Source: Nothopassalora personata (lineage: Eukaryota > Ascomycota > Dothideomycetes > Mycosphaerellales > Mycosphaerellaceae). From it: a stretch of DNA of 64,000 nt. The position numbers and the translations under genes were made by a program. Under the pieces are notes generated by a model. The model worked only from the letters and a program-made list of their open reading frames with translations. It was not told the origin of the DNA and ran no database searches. Position 1 is the first letter of the stretch, and each line of letters starts with the position of its first letter. Positions 29,537 through 40,206 of this stretch are shown piece after piece. The stretch covers positions 2,728,001 to 2,792,000 of the forward strand of contig CM066288.1 of assembly GCA_033816765.1 (NCBI GenBank). Reading direction: 5' to 3'.

Positions 29537-30235
29537 ACTTTATACACCGCCTACTATAAATAACGCGTTATATAGCACCTAGCGCTACGCTCTTATTAGC
29601 TAAACGGTGTAAAAGGGTACTAACCCGTTAAGACCCGTATAGATAGTAGTAAATAGAGTATTAAAAACACGGCGTATACTACGCTCTACGACGACATAGC
29701 TATACTAGTACGACTGCGATACGTATAATTACCTAAGAGGGTATAGGTATAGTATACGATACGATAGGCAATTGCGCGCTATATAATAGACTTAATAGGT
29801 ATATATTCGACTTGTTTCGGGTCTTAACGCGCTAACTCGCTATAGTATAGGGCTTTTGCTATAGGCAAATCTTACTTATTTACCCTCGCGCATCGAATAA
29901 AAGTAGTTATAGAGGTATAGCGTGCTCTACTCGGCCGGTAGACGATATTAGATTTTATATTCGAGGATATACTTCGTATATAATACGCTACCGTATAATC
30001 TCGATATTAATGCCCTTATAATCTCTACTATCGGCGCTCTTATTTAAATCTATAGGAGCTCGTTCGGAGGTAGTAGTAAGTTACTATCGCGTCGTGAAAT
30101 CTAGTAGTAAGGCTATATTAAAATAAGGTACACTAAAACACGCCCTATTCGATCTTAGACGCTTCGCTAAGGCTCGCTGGGGCGGAATCACCCGATTAGC
30201 TAAACGGTGCTAAACCGTGCTAAACGGAGCTAAAG
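29537..30235. repeat. RIP-degraded right end of the helicase repeat
   Basis: TpA-rich decayed DNA with the motif TTAGCTAAACGGTG at about 29595 and a cluster of three related units (GCTAAACGGTGCTAAACCGT and similar) at 30195-30232. Immediately after, composition becomes normal, so this is probably the outer boundary of the repeat island. No gene is visible. Confidence 0.65.
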
Positions 30236-31330
30236 GGTGCCGAGCCGAGGAGAAGCGTCTGAGCTTGCTAAGGTAACTTTGGTGTACTGTATTGTATGTA
30301 CATGCACGTGACATGCACCACAGCGCACCACGCGACGACGGTGGTGGCGGTGACAAGGGAGCCCGTCAAGGCCATGATGGTGAGATACTTCAGGCCTTCG
30401 AGAGTTCATCCAGTGGGAAGACAGGCGGTGCCCGGCGCTAGTGCACATGTGGATGCTCAACGTCTGAAGATATGAGACAACCCTCTACCGACCACAATTG
30501 TTTCGCTACCGTACCGCATCCGCCTGACCGACGGGCCTTGGGCAACGGAGGCCCAGACGTCATATCGCGGTGCAACAAGCCACCGAGCATGTCACTTATC
30601 CTAGGCCTCTCGAATATAAGCTCGCTCGCTCTGTTTATTCTGGTGAATGCCGTGCACCAACACGCCGCCCATTCATCCTATCTGAGCCATTTCCCAGGAG
30701 ATCACCATCGAGAAGCTATCCCTGCCGAAAGAATACCCACCTGCAGCTCCAACGTTAGCGCCTCCTGGACGAGCCTCACTGCTTCCTCTTGTCCGCCAGT
30801 ACCGTCGAATGCTCTGCCCGTGCAGGCGGAAGGCCTAAGTGGGCTACAGCTCCTAATTGACGCAGGACAGGGCATCCCGCAGAATTTCCGCACGCCTCAA
30901 GCCCGAGGTGAAAGGTCGGAAAGGTCAGAGAGGCAAGGGCCAGAGTGTTGAACAGGTCAGTTGGTTGGTTCGTCTCATATATCCTGTCTGTATTACTATG
31001 ATCTCGGCGGAGCGGCTACCACCACGTGCACTGCCGGAGAGCCTCATTATCACATGCTGGTCTCACGCTCGACGTCAGGTGCCAGATGCCTAGATTGTCC
31101 AGCATGAACGGCTACCTGCGGGGCTGTCCTGGTTAAAGATGCTCCTTTGCTCCATGTGCATTTGCCTCTAGGTCACCACAACCTCCATGGCCATGTTGTT
31201 CAGTGTCTGACCTGACATCAATGCCGAACTATTATCACCAAGATTGTCACTACTTCTTCCGAACTTCTCTGCGTGGCCTTTCGATAGCCACGCTTGTATC
31301 TCCTTTGCATAGCTGAAACGGCTGGGACAT
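30236..31330. other. Intergenic, no gene recognised
   Basis: Composition is normal and unmutated. A 159-codon open frame on the plus strand (30472-30951) has no recognisable domain and unconvincing composition. The right part must hold the promoter of the carnitine acyltransferase gene. Confidence 0.6.
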
Positions 31331-33947
31331 ATGCTTACACTCATTATGTCACCAGTGCGAACGTTCCCGTCCATTGATGAACAAATAGTCAACTCGAAGC
31401 GTCGAGACTCTGCCATGGCCGAACGATCAGCTGAAAATGCCAAGGAGACATTGCAGGACCACTCCAAGGACAAGCAGAATCCCCTAGCGTCGCATGTTAA
31501 CCCTCAATCTAAACCAGGAATCACATTTGCGGCGCAAGACACGCTTCCCAAGCTACCCATCCCAGACCTCGAGGCAACATGCAAGAGGTATCTGGAGTCA
31601 CTCGATCCTTTGCAAGACGCCAGAGAGCACCACGACAGCGAGCGAGCTGTACAGGAATTCTTGCGTACAGACGGCCCGGCATTACAGGCGAAGCTCAAGG
31701 CCTACTCGGAAGGCAAGCCAAGCTACATTGAGCAGTTCTGTAAGTTTCCAGGACTGATGCAGGTTGCGTCTCGCTGACATGGCGTAGGGTATGATTCATA
31801 TCTCAACTACGACAACCCCGTGGTACTGAACTTGAACCCTTTCTTCTTGCTCGAAGATGATCCAACACCAGCCCGAAATAACCAGACCACTCGCGCCGCA
31901 TCTTTGGTTGTCTCAGCACTTTCGTTCGTACGCGCTGTTCGAAAGGAAGAACTCCCACCGGACCAAATGCGAGGCCAACCTCTGGACATGTACCAATATT
32001 CACGTCTATTCGGCACCGCCCGTATCCCAACCGAGAACGGATGTCAGATTGGTCAAGATCCTACCTCAAAACATGTGGTTGTACTCAGCCGCGGACAGTT
32101 CTACTGGTTCGACGTGCTGGACGACAACAACGATCTCATCATGACTGAGAAGGACGTAAGCTTGAACCTTCAGGTCATCCTCGAGGACGCCGAGCAGACT
32201 CCAGTGCACAGCGCAGCGAAGGGCGCTCTAGGTGTGCTGAGCACAGAAAACCGGAAAATCTGGTCGAGTCTGCGTGAACTCATCAGCAAGGACGAAGGCT
32301 CCAACAACAGCGATTGCCTCAACATCGTCGACTCTGCACTGTTTGTCCTATGCCTGGACGATACGGAGCCGAACAACAGCGCTGATCTTAGTGCCAACAT
32401 GCTCTGCGGTACGTCGATCATCGAGCGAGGGGTGCAAGTTGGCACCTGTACGAATAGATGGTACGACAAGCTGCAGATCATAGTCTGCAAGAACGGTAGT
32501 GCCGGGATCAACTTCGAGCATACCGGTATTGATGGCCACACCGTTCTGCGGTTCGCCTCCGATGTGTACACTGACACCATCCTTCGATTTGCGCGATCCA
32601 TCAACGGCCAAGCTCCTTCATTATGGGCGTCGCAATCGCCAGACCCGTCCAAGCGAGACCCGCAGAGCTTCGGTGATGTGAGCACCACGCCACATAAGCT
32701 CGAATGGGATATGGTCCCAGAACTGGCCACAGCCCTCCGCTTCGCAGAAACTCGCCTCGCAGACCTGATCCAGCAGAACGAATTCTACACACTCGAGTTT
32801 AGCGAATATGGCAAGAACTTCATGACTTCGTGTGGCTTCTCGCCAGACGCCTTCGTGCAGATGGCCTTTCAAGCTGCCTACTTTGGCATGTACGGCCGCA
32901 TCGAAAGCGTCTACGAACCCGCCATGACCAAGATATTCTACCACGGCCGAACAGAAGCAATCCGCTCAGTTACCAACGAAAGTGTAGAGTTCATCCGCAC
33001 CTTCTGGGCCGCCACATCTGCAGCTAAGAAGGTCGAAGCCCTCAAAAAGGCCTGCGAGAAGCACGCATCTCTCACGAAAGAGTGCGCTAAAGCTCAAGGC
33101 CACGATCGCCACCTCTACGCACTCATGTGTCTCTGGCAACGCCAGGTCGATGGCGACGCCGAAGTCAACAGCATCAATGGTGATGGCGGCAGTGTCAACG
33201 GCTGGAGTTCTCCCACCAGCGACCGTGATCCGACCAGCTCCTCCGCCTCTCCCCACCGAAATAGCACCCTCTCCGAAGAAGGCAGCATTCAGTCGAGCTC
33301 CACATCTCCACCTCGCCAACAAATCGCGCTCCCCGCACTCTTCGCGGACGCAGGCTACGACAAGATCAACAATACCATCCTCTCCACATCCAACTGTGGC
33401 AACCCTTCTCTCCGCCACTTCGGCTTTGGTCCCACGAGCGGCGAGGGTTTCGGCATTGGCTACATCATCAAGGATGGAAGCATCTCAGTTTGCGCGAGCA
33501 GTAAGCACCGCCAGACAAGACGGTATATCGATGCGCTGGAAAGTTATTTCTTGGAGATTCGGAAGCTACTTAGGCAGACGCAGAGACGCGGCACGAGCAT
33601 AGATAAGCAGGCGAGCAGAGCCAGGGAAGCGGAGGAGCAGCGGCCGAAGGGGACGAGACTGAAGAGTCGTGGGCGGCTTGTAGTAGGGGATCAGGCAGGC
33701 GGTCCGAATGCGCCGAGTGCGGATGATAGTGGGATGGCGAGTGATGATGAGTTTGGTGGCTGTAAGTTTGTAGACATGTGCGCTCTTAGCCAGGAATACC
33801 TACTGACATGCTGCAGATGGATTTTTCGACGCTGGAATGCTGCAGCAAGCTTTGCGCGCGAACAAGGCCAAAGAGGAAGAGAGGCCGAGCGAGAAGGTCC
33901 AGGCAAGGAGGGAAGTTGGGAAGAAGCTGAGATTGATGGAGTATTAG
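31331..33947 (+). CDS. Carnitine O-acyltransferase (FacC/Yat-like)
   Basis: The model joins 31331-31739, 31788-33761 and 33817-33947 (837 residues), with GT-AG introns of 48 and 55 nt. It transfers acetyl groups between carnitine and CoA for acetyl-unit shuttling to mitochondria or peroxisomes. The first junction rebuilds FWYDSYL, and shortly after comes the family signature NPFFLLEDDPTP. The catalytic histidine is in NFEHTGIDGH. The C-terminal CoA/carnitine-binding part includes GFGPTSGEGFGIGY. A Ser/Asn/Pro-rich insertion at 33160-33310 is probably a disordered loop. No mitochondrial leader or peroxisomal signal is evident (C-terminus LRLMEY), which fits a cytosolic FacC-like enzyme. The start is uncertain: ATGs at 31331, 31346 and 31414 are all possible. 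Confidence 0.88.
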
Positions 33948-34150
33948 TTCTTTGAGCACTTGGGCGTGGTGCAGTGCCAGTGAGCAGGCTCGCTCCAGCG
34001 AAGACTCTTGCATCCTCTTGTTATGATCGAAGATCTGACCGATGACCCTTGTACCGGATATGTACCTAGACGCCGTTGACCTGTTAGTATGTTCGGACAG
34101 AGACAGTACTTGACAGACGCTCCTATAGGTGTCTCGACTGCGAGGTGTAC

Positions 34151-35405
34151 CTACCCCTGCACCTCCTGAGCACGTGCTACCACTGGTTTCCTCCCATAAA
34201 CAAAATGGAATATCGTCAATAGATGTAGCTTCGGATTGCTGAACTCCGCCGTTACACCCGCCATCAATACCCGCGCCTCCTCGGCACTCCAGCCCAGAAT
34301 CCGCGTCAAAGGCGCCAGCGTAAAAGCCTCCACACACGCAATCATATGCTCCCTCTGGTACCGCCCAATCTCCTTCAACTTCCGATCTTTCGCCCAAGGG
34401 CCGATCGGCACTTTCACCACATCGCCAACGACATGCTCGAAGCCGGCCGCTTCGATCCAGCCCTTCTGCTCCGCCGCCACATTCATCTTCTTGCCGAACA
34501 GGGTTGAAGCCTCGTCGACTAATCCCTGCCATTGCTTCGTACACGGCGCGTTGGTCAGGTCTGGGTCGTCCTCGGACGAGATCCAGGCTTCGTACTCTTG
34601 CATTTCGACCCAGCCGCCGGGCTTCAGGTGCGCGAAGATTCTGCTGTAGAGGCGAGACCAGTCTGAGACGCTGCCGCCCATGCCGCGACCGTGGATGTAG
34701 TCGAAGGCTTCGTGAGGTGACCAGGTCCAGTCGGATTCGATGTCGTCTACGTAGAATTTGCAATTGGGAGGGAGCCTGAGGACTGTCAGTAGCTGTGGGC
34801 TGGAGTCATGCTTAGGGGTAGATACCAGCCTGGTTGGATGGGACTTAGATCAGTCCCTATTACTTCGCAATCGGGTCGTTCGTCTGCGAGATCGATGGCC
34901 CAAATACCAGTACCCGTTCCGAAGTCGAGAGCTCGCTTGATGTTAGGACCGATTGGTGCTCTATGGAGGCTTCCACGGAGGGCCAGTCTGTAGATATGGT
35001 GCCTGCATGACAGCCATAGTGTCAGCGCCAGCCGTTGACACCTCTTTCAAGGCGCTCACTGTAAGTCTAGCCTCTCCTGCTCCTCTGCATCATTGGGTAA
35101 GAGATAATTGCCTTCGCGAAAAGCATGGCTGACACTTCATCAGCCATTGCTCAGCCCTCTCCTAGCGGGTCTGGCGGGAGCATACTATCTTCTTCCATTC
35201 TCATATCTGTACCCGAATATCGACGATGCCAAAGACGTGCTCTCAATGGAACCTGCGTCTGAGCCGAGGCCAGAATCGCCGTTCGAGCTCTGCGTCGGCG
35301 GTGAGCTTGGAAGGACAGTCTCTCCTTTGCCTTGAGACGTACATAATCATCAACATCTAGCGCTTCAGGGAGCAGAGGCTGCTGTGCTGCTGTGACGTCT
35401 CCCAT
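34151..35405 (-). CDS. LaeA-like SAM-dependent methyltransferase
   Basis: The model is complement of 34151-34775, 34826-35002, 35060-35128, 35186-35289 and 35343-35405 (345 residues). Introns are 50-57 nt. The N-terminus is acidic and Ser-rich and leads into [14 protein letters not shown] and [18 protein letters not shown], hallmarks of the fungal TAM-type family that includes LaeA. SAM motif I is [17 protein letters not shown], followed by [12 protein letters not shown] and FDYIHGRGM. LaeA itself is a nuclear regulator of secondary metabolism, but this family is large and many members modify small molecules. The gene is divergent from a P450 with a 703-bp shared upstream region. An upstream near-cognate TTG was not used as start. 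Confidence 0.85.
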
Positions 35406-36108
35406 GCTCAGGCTGTCGCCGTCCACGAACAACTGCAAGCTTCAATGCTGTGAGACATTCCAAATGATATTCGTCACCATCTGGAGATGAGAGGCCCCGA
35501 TCACGAGCTCGGATCCTTCGCACCCAGTCCTGTCCGAGCCGAACCAGTCCATCGGTGACAAGCTATTGTGCTTATGAACATGAATGGCAGTCGCCGGCGT
35601 CCCACATCTCGCGGAGGCCGGCCGTGACATTCCTTGGTCACACAAGATCTGGCGCTGTGGCTTTCATCGAACGCCGCCCGCCGGGTGTCGGCTCGTGCTC
35701 GGCTCCCAACTTTCTCATATATCTATCACCTTCTAATTAGGATTGCAGCACACACAGTTATATTACTGGAACTTGTCGTTACTATAAATGGAAAGAGTGT
35801 GTAACACGCTTTACAACAACGTGAGTGGTGGTGTATTACGTGAGTTATAGAGGGTGAGAAAGAATAGGTGTTCTACGCGTCCCAAATCGCTAAGCGCGTC
35901 ACGCTAACGTCCATTTGCCCCGGGACGCTTGGGCGCTATAGCGTACGCTACGCATATATGCATGCTCCTTGATTATCAAGGATGAAAGACGATACAGTAG
36001 ATGAGGTGGTGGGGCATTGCTCTGAGTGCTCTTCGCGTGCACATTTGCTCGTGCTGCTGTAGTATTCCCGAAACTTGTGTTACTCAAGTTGTGACCTGAG
36101 CACGCACA
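35406..36108. promoter_or_regulatory. Shared upstream region of methyltransferase and P450
   Basis: A 703-bp divergent intergenic stretch with no gene. It holds an odd palindrome GTGTAACAC at 35799-35807 and an inverted repeat GCGTCCC/GGGACGC (35877-35883 and 35922-35928) enclosing a CpG-rich segment. These could be binding sites for a common regulator; no known site is recognised. Confidence 0.4.
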
Positions 36109-37929
36109 ATGGCGACGACCGTCTCTCTTCCGTTGGCAGCTTCTTCTGCGTTCTTGGCCTATTTCGTCAGTCTAGCTGTCTATCGCCTGTACTTCCACCC
36201 TCTTGCGCAATTTCCAGGTCTGTCGCATCAGTCGCTGTGTCAATGTACCACCCACTAAACAAAACGCAGGTCCGAAATTAGCTGCCCTGACCAAGTGGTA
36301 CGAAGCATATTACGAGATCGTGCTGAACGGCAAATTCTCGTTCCACATAGAGGACCTGCACCGCCAGTATGGTACGCCACGGTGGAAGCTGCCTCTCCTC
36401 CACCAGCCTTGCTAACGATTTCCCAGGCCCCATCATTCGCATCACGCCCTTCGAAATTCACATCCAAGACCCTTCCTTCTGGGACACATTGTACGTCAAG
36501 CACAAGAAGTCCAGCAAGTATGGTTGGTTGGACGGCCGCTTCGGCAACAGCGGCTCCGTCTTCAGCACCAGCGACCCAGTCCTGCACAAGACTAGGCGAC
36601 TCCCATTGAATAACATGTTCTCTCGACGCGCAATCCTCAACTTCGAACCCAAAGTACAGAGGAAGCTAGACATCTTCTGCCAAGGCCTGCAACGCTTCAA
36701 CAAGACTGGCAGCGTCTGCAAGATCAGTGAAGCGTTCTCGGCTTTTGCGGGCGATGTTGTGACGCAGTCTTCGTTTGGCTTCGACTATGACCACTTGAGC
36801 CTCGATGGTTTTACGGATTCATTCCACGATGCGTTCATGGCAGTCAGCGGTTTCGGACATGTAGCGTTGCAGTTCCCATGGATGCACGGACTGCTCAGCA
36901 GCTTGCCCGACGACTGGAACAAGGCTATGAACCCTTCTTTGGCAAAGCTGCTGGACCTGCAAAAGGATCTTCGCACGAAGATTGCCGGGGTTCGCAGGTC
37001 GATCAGCGAGAGTGAGAAGCTTCCTGAGCACGCGACAGTTTTCCATACTCTGCTGCAGTCCGAGACGCTGCCGGAGCAGGAGAAGAGCAATCTTCGCTTG
37101 GCAGAAGAGGCTCAACTCATTCTTGGCGCTGGTATCGAAACGACAGCGTGGGCGTTGTGCCAGGCGACTTACTACATCCTCGCCGACCCAAAGATCTTAC
37201 ACAAGCTGAAAACTGAGCTACGCGAAGCGGTTCCAGATGTCTCGAAGTCCGGTGCATTCCGATATGACAATCACTTGGAGAGCCTTCCGTACCTGAGAGG
37301 ATGCATCAAGGAAGCCATTAGACTGTCACTAAGCGTATCGGCACGCAACCCGCGCCTGCTGAACGAAGCTTTGGTGTGGCGTGGTTGGGTCATACCGCCA
37401 GGGACGCCGATCTCGATGGTAAGTGTAAAGGGTCGAACGCGTCGACTGCTCGAGACAAATTCCTTGCCCTATCTCCTTAACACCAGTTGCTAAGACATTC
37501 CCACGCCTTGTTCGAGTATGGCTGATACCAGTCTGTTTGGGCAGACAATTGCCGATGTTCACCTGAACAACGACTACTTCCCGGCGGCTACGAAGTTCAA
37601 GCCGGAGCGTTGGATCGGAGAAGCGCCGAAGGCGCCAGACGGCTCGCCGTTGGAGAGATACTTTGTGGCATTCGGAAAGGGACCTAGGCAATGCTTGGGT
37701 ATCAAGTGAGTCAAGTAAGCATCCTCCGCCCGAGCAGTATACTAACGCTGTTCGCAGTCTTGCTTACATGGAGCTCTACCTCATGCTCGGCAGACTCTTT
37801 CGACAATTCGACCTCGAGCTGTACCAGACAGATGAGTCCGATGTCCTGCTGGCCCACGATTGGTTCCTGCCGAGACCAAAGCTTGACTCGAAGGGCATTC
37901 GGGTAAAAGTGGTTGGCGTCGAGGTATAG
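36109..37929 (+). CDS. Cytochrome P450 monooxygenase
   Basis: The model joins 36109-36217, 36270-36371, 36427-37418, 37545-37705 and 37758-37929 (511 residues), with introns of 52, 55, 126 and 52 nt, all GT-AG. An N-terminal hydrophobic segment (residues 8-25) should anchor it in the ER membrane. Recognisable parts are PGPKLAALTKWYE, the I-helix AGIETTAW, the ExxR motif in CIKEAIRLS, FKPERW and the haem loop FGKGPRQCLGI with the Cys ligand. Overall style is that of the large fungal group that includes trichodiene oxygenase-like P450s, acting in secondary metabolism or detoxification. The substrate cannot be read from sequence. Its divergent partner is the LaeA-like methyltransferase. Confidence 0.9.
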
Positions 37930-38601
37930 CGTGTTCAGCTCTTGAGATCCTGCTACAACGTCCTTCCGATCATGATACCCTGAACGGAGTCCTGCTTTCC
38001 CAAGTACCTCTCGGGCTATGCTCAAGCTCAGCAATGTAGAACTTCCACTTCCAACCACCTCGACTGGCAGCAGAAATAAAGAATGTCGCATTGTTGACTG
38101 TGCTGGAAGTGTCTTCACACTCTGCCAACATAGCGCATCCCCACCGCCAGCGGTCCGAAAGGTTGATGCTGAATGATGACTGCGCATGTGTAGCAGGCTG
38201 GTTCAGAATGTCGTCGAAAATGTATGTCGGTGAAATGAAAACGGTTGTTTGTCTCGCACAGCAATTCCGGGCGCTTCTCAATGGCGGCGCACTGACTGCG
38301 CGTGATATCGCAGGACTTGATGAGCAGACTACTAGGATCGATGACTGCAAGCGCAATGTTGATGGGAAAGGGATCGTGGTAACAGGTTGAGACCGGCGGA
38401 AGAACCTCCCTAGGCAGGGGTTGAAGCGGTATCACTTTTTCATCGTGTCGCAACTTTCTCCGACGCGACCCTCTGCGTCTCGTTCTCGAAGCCATGTTGG
38501 TGTTGCGAGCAGTGATAAAAATGAGAGTCCAGCTGGTTCGATCAACATCAGGGCGGAAGACCGCGCGCCGCCCGAGTCACCTGCCGTTCACTCTGCCTTA
38601 C
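37930..38601. other. Convergent intergenic region, no gene recognised
   Basis: A 670-bp stretch between the P450 and APC15 stop codons. Several short open frames overlap here on both strands, but none has a recognisable domain. Confidence 0.5.
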
Positions 38602-39606
38602 TTAGCTGTGCCTACCTCTTCGCGACCTCCCACCACGTCCTCGTGCGCCGCCATTCGTGCGCTGCATCACTGGACTACTGCCCACAAGCGAGCTGTCCAG
38701 TATTGAACTCGAGAGATTGAGACTGCCCGGGCTGCGCGGCAAGGCGTCTGCAGCATGCACCTGGGCTCGCATCCTCTCTTGTAGGCCATGTGAAGTTCGT
38801 GCCGGTGGAGCCATCTGCCCAGCTGGTGTCGAGTCAGACAATGCTGATCGCGGCGCACTTCTGTCGATGAAGGAGCTCCTCAACTCGGAATCAGAATCGC
38901 TGTCTTCGACTTCTGTGTCGGTATGCTGATAGCTGCCGGCCTCGGGTACAGAGTCATCAAGATCGCGCTCCATCTCAATGCCTAGCTCTTCTTCATCTTG
39001 CGCGGCCCCCGTCAGTTCTGCCACCTCCATCTCGTTCTCATTGCCTCCCTCGTCCTCCATATTCTGATCAGTCATCTCAACCTGACTGCCCTCCATCATG
39101 CTGTCCTGGTTGAACGTCACGTCCGCGGTCGTGGCATCAGCATCTGGAATCTCTGCATCGAGATCGCGTTCCTCCACACCATCTTCCCCTCCGTTCTGCT
39201 CCGTCTCTTGCGCTTGCTGTTGCACTTCCGCCAGTTGCTGCTGTGCCTGTATATCACGCATGCCAGCTTCTTGCCTCTCCAGCTCGGCCTGCTCCTCCCG
39301 TTCGAGAGCTTCCTCGATCATGGCTTGCAGCGTCTTGGAGATGCCGGGCGGGCGGATCCAGTGCGAGCCAAAGTTGCGCACGGCAGCTTTACGTGACTCG
39401 ATAGCCGCCTCTTCTGCTTTGAGGATAGCCAGCGGACTCCTCGCAATGTGCTGCTTCTTCTCTTCATCGCGTTGCTGCCGTTGTCGATGTGTTTGCTGTT
39501 GACTCTGGCCGACGGCTGGCGGCGGTGACTCAGCGCGTGGACGATATGTCGTTCGTACGAAGGTCGAGCTGTCGTCTTGCGGAGGTATCAGTGGAATCGA
39601 GAGCAT
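38602..39606 (-). CDS. apc15: Anaphase-promoting complex subunit 15
   Basis: A single-exon gene of 334 residues. The N-terminus MLSIPLIPPQDDS and the segment RNFGSHWIRPPGISKTLQAM near residue 80, preceded by Leu-Ala-x-Leu-x-Ala-x-Glu helical text, are the fungal Apc15 signature. A Glu/Gln-rich helix (95-145) follows, then a long acidic, Ser-rich disordered tail ending in an RG-rich stretch. Apc15 (related to yeast Mnd2) is a small subunit of the APC/C ubiquitin ligase that promotes turnover of the mitotic checkpoint complex. The conserved part is short, so most of the length is fungal-specific tail. Confidence 0.82.
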   Translation of the reverse strand: MLSIPLIPPQDDSSTFVRTTYRPRAESPPPAVGQSQQQTHRQRQQRDEEKKQHIARSPLAILKAEEAAIESRKAAVRNFGSHWIRPPGISKTLQAMIEEALEREEQAELERQEAGMRDIQAQQQLAEVQQQAQETEQNGGEDGVEERDLDAEIPDADATTADVTFNQDSMMEGSQVEMTDQNMEDEGGNENEMEVAELTGAAQDEEELGIEMERDLDDSVPEAGSYQHTDTEVEDSDSDSELRSSFIDRSAPRSALSDSTPAGQMAPPARTSHGLQERMRAQVHAADALPRSPGSLNLSSSILDSSLVGSSPVMQRTNGGARGRGGRSRRGRHS

Positions 39607-40206
39607 GTCGGCGGCTTGGTGTTAGTGGTGGAGCAATAGGGGTGGAGCAATGAAGGTTGTGTTGCTACAAGGTCAACAACTTTGATTGACGGCGACGCGT
39701 GCTCGAGCCGATTTGCGGCAGCATCGACCGTGTACAACTCGAACTTTCAAGTTGATGTATGTCTTCACTATTGTCGTTGCATGTACAGAGGATTCACTGG
39801 TGCAACTATTGCTACAGTAGTCTCGATCGAGATTGACGCAACATACTCCAAGCCACCCACCACCCAGCTGAGTAAGCTTTTATAACCTTCATGCCAGCGC
39901 GGGGTAATAAATTAAGGATAACCGCGATTGTAGTACTAAAAAGGCTTGATTACATATGTGATATAAGTATAAACAACATTGGTCTAAAGTTAAGGTGTTA
40001 GTAACAGCCAACTAAATTTCTGGAAACACGGCCCTTACTCCTCCCAGCCGGGTCGGTTCCCATTCGCGGGTGTATGGGGACCGACACGGCTACGCGTAGA
40101 ACGCTACCCTACCGTGCTATATATGACGTAGGCCGGCTAGTAGGGCCCTTGCTTACCTTACCGCCGGCACGGCGAGGGAAGACGCCCAAAGTAAGTCACG
40201 TGTAGG
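39607..40206. other. Intergenic region upstream of apc15, with hairpin
   Basis: No gene. The left part must contain the apc15 promoter. At 40046-40091 lies a strong hairpin, listed separately. Part of the stretch near 40100-40200 is CpG- and TpA-rich and may be a short decayed repeat. Confidence 0.5.
40046..40091. repeat. 46-nt hairpin with 17-bp stem
   Basis: AGCCG, one mismatch, then GTCGGTTCCCAT pairs with ATGGGGACCGAC, one mismatch, CGGCT; the loop is 10 nt. Only one G-U wobble occurs in the inner 12 bp. It could be a transposon end, a structured RNA or a replication/recombination hairpin. Confidence 0.75.

Noticed and set aside
30472..30951. 159-codon plus-strand ORF
   Set aside because: It has an ATG but no recognisable domain, no plausible neighbours and overlapping frames of similar quality; more likely chance.
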